The position numbers and the translations under genes were made by a program. Below, piece by piece: positions 33,630 to 41,739 of a stretch of DNA of 46,764 bases (its first letter is position 1; each line of letters begins with the position of its first letter). The notes under the pieces are model-generated. The model had not been told where the DNA came from. It was given only the letters and a program-made list of their open reading frames with translations, and did no database searches. The stretch covers positions 1-46,764 of the forward strand of contig JBBKWQ010000359.1 in assembly GCA_037969115.1 (NCBI GenBank), in the 5' to 3' direction. Origin of the DNA: JBBKWQ01 sp037969115 (GTDB taxonomy: Bacteria > Actinomycetota > Acidimicrobiia > Acidimicrobiales > Ilumatobacteraceae).

Positions 33630-34396
33630 GCTGCGGCGACCGCGACGTCTGCGCGCGACGACGCCGGAGTTTCGGCAGCGGCGGGTTTGTCGGCGTAGAA
33701 GACGGCGCTCTTGCCGAGCACCGGTGACAGGAGGCGCTCCGCGATGCGCGTGGAGCGTGGCTGCTCGACGATGTCCCATTCCAGGAACTTCCGGTACTTC
33801 GCCACAGCGGGGTGATCGTCGTTGTGCGGGCCGACGGCGCACTTCAACCACCAGTACGGCGAGTGGAGTGCGTGAGCGCGGTGGGAACCGGTGACGTCGA
33901 GCCCGGCGCTCCGCAGCTTGGCGCTCAGCTCGGTGGCCGAGTAGATGCGCACGTGGCCACCGGGGCTCTTGGGCGCGTGGTACTCGTCGGAGAGCATCCA
34001 GTTGATCTTCTCGGGCAGCCAGCTCGGCACGGTGCAGGCAAACCGTCCGCCCGGCTTCAGCACCCGGAACATCTCGGCGATCGCATCGACATCGTTCTGA
34101 ATGTGCTCGAGCACCTCGGACGTGATGACGACGTCGAACGAGGCATCGTCGAACGGTAGACACGTGGCATCACCACGCAAGACCCCGAGAAACTGCTCGT
34201 CGGTGATCTCGCCGGCCTCGATCATGGCGCCGACGGTTGCGCGCGTCTGCACGACCTCCTCGGCTGCGTGATCGAGCGCGACCGTGCTGGCGCCACGTCG
34301 GGCGGCTTCGAACACGTGGCGACCGAAGCCGGCCCCCACGTCGAGCACACGATCACCCGGACGGAGACCCAACTCGTCGAATCGAATGGTCAGCAT
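33626..34396 (-). CDS. Class I SAM-dependent methyltransferase (Methyltransf_11)
   Basis: This 256-residue methyltransferase has motif I VLDVGAGFG (17-25), an acidic ribose-binding end ALDH, and post-motif ITSEVLEHIQND followed by RVLKPGGRFACTVP. That last pattern is typical of UbiE/glycan-type enzymes. The C-terminal third is rich in Ala and Ser and probably disordered. It sits 7 bases after the GT4 gene and overlaps the next gene by 4 bases, so the acceptor is probably the product of the glycosyltransferase (inference). Confidence 0.85.
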   Translation of the reverse strand: MLTIRFDELGLRPGDRVLDVGAGFGRHVFEAARRGASTVALDHAAEEVVQTRATVGAMIEAGEITDEQFLGVLRGDATCLPFDDASFDVVITSEVLEHIQNDVDAIAEMFRVLKPGGRFACTVPSWLPEKINWMLSDEYHAPKSPGGHVRIYSATELSAKLRSAGLDVTGSHRAHALHSPYWWLKCAVGPHNDDHPAVAKYRKFLEWDIVEQPRSTRIAERLLSPVLGKSAVFYADKPAAAETPASSRADVAVAAA

Positions 34397-34403
34397 GAAT
34401 TGA

Positions 34404-35705
34404 TCACAGTCGACCGTTCCGGCGCAGCTTCTCGATGTTCTCGGGCATCTCGAGCACCTCGCGGTATTGCTCGACGGTCAGCTCGGCGCAACGGCGCCAG
34501 GTCCACCGCTCGAGCACCCGTCGCCTGCCGTTGGCGCCGACCCGGGCTCGCAGTTCGGGGTCGTCGAGCCCACGGCGGATCGCGGCTGCCAGATCTTCGG
34601 CATCGCCGGCCTTGCAGCGCAACACGGTGTCGCCGTCGGTGCCGGTGACCTCCGGTAACGCGCCGCCGTCGGTGGCCACCAAAGCCGTGCCCGAGCACAT
34701 TGCTTCGATGGCAGGAAGACTGAAGCCTTCATACAGGCTGGGCACGACCGCCAACTCGGCTTCGGAGTACAGCTCGACGATGCGTTCGTCGGACACGCCG
34801 GACACGAAATCGATGTGCGGGACCAAGCCGCGCTCGTCGATGAGGTCCATGGTCTTGCCCGGCTTGGGCTTGCCGATGATGGTGAGCGTGATGTCACGGC
34901 CGTCGGCACGTAGTTTCGACATCGCCTCGATGAGGAACGACAGACCCTTCAACGCCACATCGGCCGACGCCGTGGTGATGAGTCGACCCGGCGTGTGGGC
35001 GACGGTGTCGACGGGCTTGAACAGATCGGGGTCGACACCGACCGGCACGAGGCGCATGCGGTCGAGATCGACACCCATGTCGGTGTGGATGTCCTGGATG
35101 GAGTTCTCGGACACCACGACGATGCGTGGCATCTTGCTGGCGACCTTGCCCTGCATTTTCACGAACCCGTACCAGCGCCCGATCGACCAGCGCTTCCACC
35201 AGTTGGGCGACGCTTCCATTTCGAGTATCCGGTCGCGGGTGATTGGGTGATGCAGCGTGACGATGGTGGGCATCATCGCTTCGATCTTCACGATGCCGTA
35301 GCCCAGGCATTGGTTGTCGTGCACCAGGTCGAATTCTCCGATGCGCGGCTTCAGATGGCGGTGCACGCGAGCGCTGAACGCCATCGGCTCGGGAAAGGTG
35401 CCCGTGAGATACTGGGCGATCTCGAGGAAGTCTTCGCGGGTCTTGAACTCCCAGAATGCCGGAAAGCGACCGGGGTAGTGGTCGTTGAACAGATCGAGGC
35501 TCGGCAACTTGGTGAGTTCGATGCGTTCGTCGAGTACGGGGTAGGGCTGCCCTCCGAACACCTCGACGGTGTGGCCCAGATCGGCCAGCGCCTTGGTGAG
35601 ATGGCGGGTGTACACGCCCTGTCCGCCGACGTGCGGCTTGCCGCGATACGTGAGATACGCGAGCTTCAGCGGGGCGTCCTGATCAAGGCCCCTGTGATTC
35701 GACAT
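34404..35705 (-). CDS. GT4-family glycosyltransferase
   Basis: This 433-residue GT-B glycosyltransferase begins LKLAYLTYRGKPHVGGQGVYTRHL, the acceptor-domain glycine loop. The donor half has the EX7E element in YEGFSLPAIEAM and a preceding VSGVSDERIVELYSEAELAVVPS. It retains configuration and uses an NDP-sugar, at the cytoplasmic side of the membrane. The ATG at 35705 is chosen, with TAGCCT 7 bases upstream, although the frame is open to 36011. First gene of the GT4-methyltransferase-toroid operon. Confidence 0.9.
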   Translation of the reverse strand: MSNHRGLDQDAPLKLAYLTYRGKPHVGGQGVYTRHLTKALADLGHTVEVFGGQPYPVLDERIELTKLPSLDLFNDHYPGRFPAFWEFKTREDFLEIAQYLTGTFPEPMAFSARVHRHLKPRIGEFDLVHDNQCLGYGIVKIEAMMPTIVTLHHPITRDRILEMEASPNWWKRWSIGRWYGFVKMQGKVASKMPRIVVVSENSIQDIHTDMGVDLDRMRLVPVGVDPDLFKPVDTVAHTPGRLITTASADVALKGLSFLIEAMSKLRADGRDITLTIIGKPKPGKTMDLIDERGLVPHIDFVSGVSDERIVELYSEAELAVVPSLYEGFSLPAIEAMCSGTALVATDGGALPEVTGTDGDTVLRCKAGDAEDLAAAIRRGLDDPELRARVGANGRRRVLERWTWRRCAELTVEQYREVLEMPENIEKLRRNGRL

Positions 35706-35712
35706 CCGAACA

Positions 35713-35718
35713 AGGCTA
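35713..35718 (-). promoter_or_regulatory. Putative leaderless -10 (TAGCCT) of the GT4 operon
   Basis: TAGCCT on the minus strand lies 7 bases before the ATG at 35705, in the 80-bp gap downstream of the epimerase-like gene. Confidence 0.45.
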
Positions 35719-35785
35719 TCGGAGCCATTACCGATCGGTAACCAACGCTGGGGCGTGGGGGCGTGGTTCAGGTGGCCGCGATCGT

Positions 35786-36559
35786 TCAGCCGTCGACGAC
35801 GATGAGCATCGAACCACGCCGTTGCTCCTCGCGCTCCAGAAGGCGCAAGGACTGGTTGAACGAATCCGGTGGTGCGGACTGTGGCTCGACACACGTTCCC
35901 CGGCTCAGTTCGTTGAACACCACCCAGTGGTCGCAGTCGGACGACACGGTCACGGAGTGCTCGGGGTACACGAGCCGCACCGGCCGATGGTTGATGAAGC
36001 AATCGTCCCATGGTGGTGGCGGCGGGGCGACGAGCTCGCCCGTCACGATCCCGTCGTCATCGCGCACGAACATGAGTGACGGCTCGAAGTCGAGCGACTG
36101 CGGTGGGAGGAACCACGGATGCCAACCGAACTCGGCCGGCATCGGTCGGTCGCCCGCCTCGATGGTGATCTGGCACGAGACTCCCGAGGGTTCGGCATGG
36201 AATGCCTGCGTGACGAGCCCGCCGAACGGCCAGTCACCGATGTGGTCGAGCGCGAGAGTGATCGTGGCCGATTCCGTCGTCGCCGCGGCGACGCGCCACG
36301 GTGCCGTGAACCCGAAACCGTGCATCGCATGACCGCGCTCGTTGGCCGGCATCCGATACTCGCGATCGCCGACGGTGAATCTCCCGTCGCGAATGCGCCC
36401 AGGCCATGGAACCATCGGATAGGCGCCCCACGCCAGTGGATCGGCCCCGGTCTCTGGTCCGAGCAAGAGCGGTCGGCCCGATACCTCGACCTGAGCGATC
36501 CGACCACCATGCTCCGGGTCGATCCTGACGATTGTGGAGCCGTTGCAAATTTCGATCAC
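35786..36559 (-). CDS. Aldose 1-epimerase-like (galactose mutarotase fold) protein
   Basis: This 257-residue beta-sandwich protein has family landmarks: an N-terminal EHGGRIAQVEVSGRPLL, catalytic-type H80 in MHGFGF, a second histidine in EFGWHPWF and a glutamate near the end in CVEPQSAPPD. These match the His/His/Glu set of galactose mutarotases, so it probably interconverts sugar anomers or binds sugars. The GTG at 36559 is preferred to an ATG at 36613, which would overlap the dtd start; GACAAT lies 6 bases upstream. It lies just before the GT4 operon on the same strand, so sugar metabolism may be shared. Confidence 0.8.
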   Translation of the reverse strand: MIEICNGSTIVRIDPEHGGRIAQVEVSGRPLLLGPETGADPLAWGAYPMVPWPGRIRDGRFTVGDREYRMPANERGHAMHGFGFTAPWRVAAATTESATITLALDHIGDWPFGGLVTQAFHAEPSGVSCQITIEAGDRPMPAEFGWHPWFLPPQSLDFEPSLMFVRDDDGIVTGELVAPPPPPWDDCFINHRPVRLVYPEHSVTVSSDCDHWVVFNELSRGTCVEPQSAPPDSFNQSLRLLEREEQRRGSMLIVVDG

Positions 36560-36603
36560 CGGTCCATTGTCGCTCGCGATCCGACCTGCGCGAGGCTCAT
36601 CGG

Positions 36604-37056
36604 ATGCGAGCATTGGTACAGCGGGTCACCTCTGCGTCCGTGACGGTGATCGACGAACTCGATGAGCGCACGGTGAGCGGATCGATCGGCGCTGGACTCT
36701 GTGCCTTCATCGGTGTCACGCATGGCGACACCGAGGTCGTGGCCGCCAAGATCGCCGAGAAGATCTGGCACCTCCGAATCTTCGAGGACGACGAAGGCGT
36801 GATGAATCGGTCGCTCGCAGACGGCTGCGGCGATGTGCTCGTCGTGAGTCAGTTCACGCTGTATGCGAACACGAACCGGGGTCGCCGCCCGAGTTGGGTC
36901 GAGGCTGCCCGACCCGAGGCCGCGGAGCCGCTGGTCGAGGCCGTCGTGCGCAAGTTGCGTGCCCTGGGTGCACACGTCGAGACCGGGCGCTTCCGGGCCG
37001 AGATGCAGGTGGAACTGGTGAACGACGGTCCGGTCACCTTGATGATCGAGCTCTGA
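36604..37056 (+). CDS. dtd: D-aminoacyl-tRNA deacylase
   Basis: This 150-residue protein starts MRALVQRVTSASV, has the family SQFTLYA (82-88) and ends with the Gly-cisPro motif NDGPVTLMIE (G142-P143). Dtd removes D-amino acids (and glycine) wrongly attached to tRNA. All motifs and the length are normal. It is divergent from the epimerase-like gene. The stop codon lies in an 11-base tandem repeat. Confidence 0.95.
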   Translation: MRALVQRVTSASVTVIDELDERTVSGSIGAGLCAFIGVTHGDTEVVAAKIAEKIWHLRIFEDDEGVMNRSLADGCGDVLVVSQFTLYANTNRGRRPSWVEAARPEAAEPLVEAVVRKLRALGAHVETGRFRAEMQVELVNDGPVTLMIEL

Positions 37057-37071
37057 TCGAGCTCTGATCGG
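37043..37071. repeat. 11-bp tandem repeat at the dtd stop codon
   Basis: TGATCGAGCTC occurs twice in a row (37043-37053 and 37054-37064) and begins a third time. The second copy supplies the TGA stop of dtd. Confidence 0.75.
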
Positions 37072-37089
37072 ACCGGAATCGCGAGATGC

Positions 37090-38649
37090 CTAACGTCGCA
37101 GATCCGGGTCGGCCAGTTTCTCCCGTCGAGGCCTGGCGAACCATCGAGCCATCGCGAGCATGAGCACCATCGCCACCACCCATGGGCCGTCGCCGAGAGA
37201 GGTGTACCACGTGGTACCCGTGCGCGGTGGCACGTCCATCACGATCACCGTCTGTTCGCTGATCTCGGTCCGCTGGAACACGAGACCGTCTGGCGAGATG
37301 AATGCGCTGAAGCCCGTGGGAGCTCCTTGCACGATCCAACGGCCGGTTTCGATGGCACGGAGCCGACTCGACGCGATCTGCTGGGTCTGGAGCTGCGTGC
37401 CGGTGTAGCTCGCACCATTGGTCGGGTTGATGACGATGGCCGCATCGCGTTCGGCGCCGTCGCGGGCGCGGTCGCCGAAGAACACCTCCCAGCTGATGAC
37501 CACGCCGAGCCTGGTTCCGTCGGGGAGATCGACGACCGCCGGTTCGGTGCCGGCGACGGCATCGGTGGGAATCTGGTCGATCGGAGCACCGAAGGCCTCG
37601 AGAAGACCGCGCAGTGGCACGTACTCGCCGAACGGTACGCGTCGGACCTTGTCGAAGCGGCTGGTCACCGATCCGTCGGGCAGCACGACGACTTGTGCGT
37701 TCGTGATCTTGCCATCGGGTCCGATACCGGTCTGATCGGCGTCCTCGGTGATGCCGACCACGAGGGGCACGCCGAGGCGTTCGGCCTCCGCTGCGACGAG
37801 CGCGTTGATCTCGGAACCTTCGAACGGCTCGTCGTTGATGTCGATCACGTTCTCCGGCCACAAGACCATGTCGAGTTCGTCGTCGGGCTCGATGGTGCGC
37901 GTGGCGTCGAGGTGGACCTGCGTGACCAGAGCGGAAGGCACGTCGAGTGCTCGTGTCCCCTGCCGGCCGCCGCCCTGGACCACGGCGATCGTGACCGGGG
38001 CGGTGTCGATGTCGACGCCGCTCGGGGCGAACGCCGATGCGATCCAGATCAGCACGATGACGCCGATCGCGACGACACCCTGGGGTGCGCTTCGGGCGCT
38101 CGCTCTGACGCGCTGCACCGTCGCGGGCACGAATGGTGCCGGGCCGGCGAGCGCGAAACCGACTTGGAACACCGCCCAGGTGAGCAGGATCACACCACCG
38201 ACGCGGGCCATGCCGTCGAGCGGTCCGGACACCTGTCCGATCCCGATCGTGGCGAGCGGGACGCCACCGAACGGGAAGGTCAAGCGGAGCGCCTCGACCA
38301 GCGTGTGTGCTGCGGGTCGGCCGATCACCCGCCACCGACCCGTCGGCGCTGCCACCGCGGCGATGGCGTGAAACGTGGCGAAGATGACCCCGGCCGCGAT
38401 GTAGCCGGGCACGGTGAGGAACCACATCCAGCCCATGCCCATGAACATCCACGACAGCCCGAACGACATCCCGATGGCGAACCGGTCGCCTCGGCTCGGG
38501 TTGCTTCCGAGGGCGATCTCGAACACCATCACGCCCACGAACGCGAGCGGCCAGAACCCCCACGGAGGCATCGAGAACGCAACGAGAAAGCCGCCTCCGA
38601 GCGCCAACGAGGCGCGTGCAAGTCGGGCTCGGCGGGCGGGGTCGATCAC
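37090..38649 (-). CDS. lnt: Apolipoprotein N-acyltransferase-like protein with Ser in place of the catalytic Cys
   Basis: This 519-residue protein has a multi-pass membrane part followed by a nitrilase-fold domain, as in Lnt, which adds the third acyl chain to lipoproteins. The catalytic glutamate (E266, LWPEN) and lysine (K334, FDKVRRVPFGEYVP) are present at almost the same numbers as in E. coli (E267, K335). The expected cysteine (E. coli C387) is S386 in VVISWEVFF. A C-terminal membrane helix is present. The GTG start overlaps the sortase stop (GTGA), so the genes are coupled. Activity may be lost, altered, or depend on the serine. Confidence 0.85.
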   Translation of the reverse strand: MIDPARRARLARASLALGGGFLVAFSMPPWGFWPLAFVGVMVFEIALGSNPSRGDRFAIGMSFGLSWMFMGMGWMWFLTVPGYIAAGVIFATFHAIAAVAAPTGRWRVIGRPAAHTLVEALRLTFPFGGVPLATIGIGQVSGPLDGMARVGGVILLTWAVFQVGFALAGPAPFVPATVQRVRASARSAPQGVVAIGVIVLIWIASAFAPSGVDIDTAPVTIAVVQGGGRQGTRALDVPSALVTQVHLDATRTIEPDDELDMVLWPENVIDINDEPFEGSEINALVAAEAERLGVPLVVGITEDADQTGIGPDGKITNAQVVVLPDGSVTSRFDKVRRVPFGEYVPLRGLLEAFGAPIDQIPTDAVAGTEPAVVDLPDGTRLGVVISWEVFFGDRARDGAERDAAIVINPTNGASYTGTQLQTQQIASSRLRAIETGRWIVQGAPTGFSAFISPDGLVFQRTEISEQTVIVMDVPPRTGTTWYTSLGDGPWVVAMVLMLAMARWFARPRREKLADPDLRR

Positions 38650-39419
38650 TCGGTGACGAGATCTGCGAAGACGACGATGCGTTGCTTGGTGCTGCCCGGT
38701 GGGTGGCACGCGAACAGTGTGGCGGTGGCGGTCGGTGTCTGATCGACGATCCAGATCGCGTTCGGATCGACGACCTGAACCTGGCTGACGACATACCGAT
38801 GTTCGCCGTTGGCGTCAGTGAGCACGATGTCGTCGCCGCGTTCGAGCTGGTCGACGTGACGGAACACCTGGTGTTTACTCACGCGATGTCCGGCGACGAC
38901 GACGTTGCCGGTCTGCCCCGGTAGGGCGGTACCCGGCCAATGACCCGGGCCGTGATCGAGCGTGGTGAGACGGATGCCCTCGAACATCGTGGCGTCGACA
39001 CCGATCTTGGGAATCGTGATACGACCGACTTCGATGACCGGTTCGTCCGTGTACGGATCGTCCGGTGGGTCGATGGGAACCGGAAGAGTCGTACTCGAGG
39101 TACTCGAGGTGGTCGTGGAACTGGTCGTGGTCGTGGTTCGAACCGTGCTGGATGTCGACGTGGTCGTGTTCGGCGCAGCAATCGTCGTGGTCGTGGCCGT
39201 GGCCGTGGTCGCGGTCGAGATCGGCGGCGATGTCACGGTTCGGCTCTCGGCGACCGTCATCGCGAGGGCCTGGGGTTCTTGGCGGGCACCGCCGCACGCG
39301 GTGGCAGAGATGAGCGCTGCCACGGCGGCGGCTCCGACACTCGACGTGCGGGTGAACCCGCGTCGTCGTGCCCCATTTCGCTGCTCCGCCGGCATGGCGT
39401 CCATCATCGCATCATTCAT
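38646..39419 (-). CDS. Class E-like sortase with a possible lipoprotein signal
   Basis: This 257-residue protein has a basic N-terminus, a hydrophobic segment (about 28-40) ending ISATAC (possible lipobox, C42), a long Thr/Ser-rich linker (about 62-112) and a sortase domain. The active-site residues are H178 (VVAGHRVS), C238 (ATLFACHPPGS) and R247 (KQRIVV). Sortases join proteins to the wall or to each other at a C-terminal sorting signal. A sortase released from a membrane helix and tethered by lipid would be unusual. The exact start is uncertain (ATG at 39419, 39407, 39404 or 39395). It overlaps hemY by 8 bases and lnt by 4. Confidence 0.85.
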   Translation of the reverse strand: MNDAMMDAMPAEQRNGARRRGFTRTSSVGAAAVAALISATACGGARQEPQALAMTVAESRTVTSPPISTATTATATTTTIAAPNTTTSTSSTVRTTTTTSSTTTSSTSSTTLPVPIDPPDDPYTDEPVIEVGRITIPKIGVDATMFEGIRLTTLDHGPGHWPGTALPGQTGNVVVAGHRVSKHQVFRHVDQLERGDDIVLTDANGEHRYVVSQVQVVDPNAIWIVDQTPTATATLFACHPPGSTKQRIVVFADLVTE

Positions 39420-40797
39420 CGGGATCGAACAGCCGCGCCTTGATCGCCGCGGCCGCTCGACAGCCGTCGGCGACGCAGGCCGGGATGCCGATACCGCGAT
39501 AGCTGGCGCCTGCCAAGAGGAGTGAACGGGGCAGTAGCGAATCGATGTGCGCCACCCGGCCGAGGTGATGCGGCCGGTATTGCGGAAAGGCATCAGGCCA
39601 GCGCGACACGCGTACGGCTTGCGGCTCGATAGCTGTCTCGAGATGGACGTTGAGCTCTCGCACGGCGTGGTCGACGATCGCGTCGTCGGTGAGATCGAGG
39701 ATCGGAGCACCGTCGCGCCCGAGCGACACACGCAGGATCTGGCTGCCATCGTCGGGACGCCAATGCGCCCACTTCTGGGATCCGAACGACACGGCGGTGA
39801 CGCGCTCTTGTACGGGCTTGGGAACGAGGTAGCCGCTGCGATCATGCAAACGTTCCGGCCACGAACTGCCGTCGACCTGGAGAGTCACCAGCGCCACGTC
39901 GGCGAAATCGATCGACGCCAACGCACCGGCCACCTCGGGAGCGGCTTGTCGCAGCAGTGACGCCGACGCCCGTGCGGGAGTTGCGAGGACGACGATGTCG
40001 AAGTACTCGTCGTCGACGATCCAGCCATCCGCCGAGGACTCCAGCGACTCGATCGTGTGCCCCGTGCGTATGTGCGCCCCCGAGCTTCGTGCTGCCGCGG
40101 CCGTGGCGTCGGTGAGCGCCTGCATACCGCCTCGAGGCGCAGCGAAGATCGGATCGATTTCGGCCCGCGGAGGGTTCGCGGCCTTCGCCGAGCGAGCGCC
40201 GATCAACAGAGAACGGCGCCGAGCGGCCAGGTCAGCGAGTTGGGGCACCGCCGCAAGCGAGAACCGGTCGGTATCGGCTGCGTAGATGCTGCCGACCAGT
40301 GCATCGACGAGGCGTTCGTGGACCTCGTCGCCGAAGCGGGCGCGGACGAACTCGCCGATGGAGTCGGGCTCGACCGAAGTACGTGGCAGGAACGGTTCGA
40401 GCGCGGCACGTGCCTTGCCGCGCCACGACAACAGGCCCGTCGTCGCGAACGGACGGATCGACGCCGGAACACCGAGGACGACCCCGCGAGGGATCGGATG
40501 GAGACTGTGATGCCACACCGCTGCATGGGCCGACGTGGGTGAGGTCAGTTCGCTGTCGAGGCCGACGCGACCCGCCAACGCCATCCCAGCGGGAACCCTG
40601 CGCAGGAACGCATCGGCACCCTCGTCGATGCCGTCGATGCCGGCAAATGCGCCGGAACGAATCTTGCCACCGAGACGGTTGTCGGATTCGAGCAGCGTGA
40701 CATCGATGCCGTCGACGTCGGCGAGTTGCTCGGCAACGGTGAGTCCGGTGATTCCTCCACCGACGACGAGCACACGGTGGAAGTCGGTCGCCGACAT
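39412..40797 (-). CDS. hemY: Coproporphyrinogen III / protoporphyrinogen IX oxidase (HemY/CgoX)
   Basis: This 461-residue FAD enzyme has N-terminal dinucleotide loop VVGGGITGLTVAEQL, then LLESDNRLGGKIRS, and a C-terminal FAD-closing GIGIPACVADGCRAA. It oxidises a porphyrinogen to the porphyrin. Gram-positive bacteria use coproporphyrinogen in this step, and the hemE-hemH-hemY order fits that pathway. The ATG is directly after the hemH stop, so it is in one operon. Confidence 0.9.
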   Translation of the reverse strand: MSATDFHRVLVVGGGITGLTVAEQLADVDGIDVTLLESDNRLGGKIRSGAFAGIDGIDEGADAFLRRVPAGMALAGRVGLDSELTSPTSAHAAVWHHSLHPIPRGVVLGVPASIRPFATTGLLSWRGKARAALEPFLPRTSVEPDSIGEFVRARFGDEVHERLVDALVGSIYAADTDRFSLAAVPQLADLAARRRSLLIGARSAKAANPPRAEIDPIFAAPRGGMQALTDATAAAARSSGAHIRTGHTIESLESSADGWIVDDEYFDIVVLATPARASASLLRQAAPEVAGALASIDFADVALVTLQVDGSSWPERLHDRSGYLVPKPVQERVTAVSFGSQKWAHWRPDDGSQILRVSLGRDGAPILDLTDDAIVDHAVRELNVHLETAIEPQAVRVSRWPDAFPQYRPHHLGRVAHIDSLLPRSLLLAGASYRGIGIPACVADGCRAAAAIKARLFDPDE

Positions 40798-41739
40798 TCA
40801 GACCGATCCGCGAGCGAGAGCGTGGATGCGGTGGGCCAGTGCACCGATCACTGCCGGGTCGTCGTTCACGCAGGCTGTTCGCTCGAACGAGAGCCCGCGC
40901 TCGGTGGCGCGCCGGCGCGCTTCGAGGTCGAGGTCGTACAGCACTTCGAGGTGGTCGGCGACGAATCCGCACGCGCACACCACGATGCCGTCGGCCGCCT
41001 CCGAGGCGGCGAGTTCGTCGATCACCTCGAGGATGTCGGGCCCGAGCCACGGTTCGGGCGTGCGGCCGGCGCTCTGCCAGGCGATCGACCAGTCGGACCC
41101 CTCGCGCAGTCCGACACGGCGTGCGACGGCCTCAGCGGTGGAGCGCAACTCGTCGGGATAGGGGTCCCCGGTGTCGATGATGCGCTGGGGCAGTGAATGC
41201 GCCGTGAAGACGACCCTGGTGTTGTCGGGCATTCCGGCGAGCCGCTGGGCGAGGTCGTCGGCGAGGAACTCGACGAACGCCGGCTCGGTCGCCCACGACT
41301 CGACGCCGACGACTTCGATGCCGTGCGGACGGGCCGCATCGCTCGCGCGTCCCAGATACTGGCCGACCGAGAATGCCGAGTAGTGCGGTGCGAGCACGGC
41401 TCCGATCACGCGCGTGACGCCGTCGGCGGCGAGCGATTCGATCGTGGTCTCGATCTTCGGTTCGGCGTGCTTGAGTCCGATCGCGACCTGGTATGTGCCG
41501 GGTTCGAGTTGATCGAGCGCGTGTTGCAGCGCGTCGGCCTGGGCTTCGGTCAGCTCGGCGAGCGGTGAGATGCCGCCGATGGCGTCGTATCGCCGGACGA
41601 GGTCGGCGAGCTGCTCGTTCGTCGGCGGTCTCCCACGTCGGATGTCGGTGTAGTAGGCCTCGACCTCGTCGGCGTGCCTCGGGGTGCCATAGGCCATGAG
41701 CAACACGGCGGTCTTGCGGGGAGGGTGCACTTCGCTCAC
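40798..41739 (-). CDS. hemH: Ferrochelatase (HemH/CpfC)
   Basis: This 313-residue type II chelatase inserts iron into coproporphyrin (or protoporphyrin). It begins KTAVLLMAYGTP and contains IGLKHAEPKIETTI, FTAHSLPQRI with the metal-site histidine, and the glutamate in GFVADHLEVLYDLD. The C-terminal cysteine cluster of [2Fe-2S] ferrochelatases is not evident. GTG start overlaps the hemE stop (GTGA). In this family order it would be the coproporphyrin ferrochelatase. Confidence 0.9.
   Translation of the reverse strand: MSEVHPPRKTAVLLMAYGTPRHADEVEAYYTDIRRGRPPTNEQLADLVRRYDAIGGISPLAELTEAQADALQHALDQLEPGTYQVAIGLKHAEPKIETTIESLAADGVTRVIGAVLAPHYSAFSVGQYLGRASDAARPHGIEVVGVESWATEPAFVEFLADDLAQRLAGMPDNTRVVFTAHSLPQRIIDTGDPYPDELRSTAEAVARRVGLREGSDWSIAWQSAGRTPEPWLGPDILEVIDELAASEAADGIVVCACGFVADHLEVLYDLDLEARRRATERGLSFERTACVNDDPAVIGALAHRIHALARGSV

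Noticed and set aside
34163..36011. Longer open frames over the methyltransferase, glycosyltransferase and epimerase genes
   Set aside because: They are antisense or upstream shadows without family motifs and with unusual Arg/Pro-rich composition.
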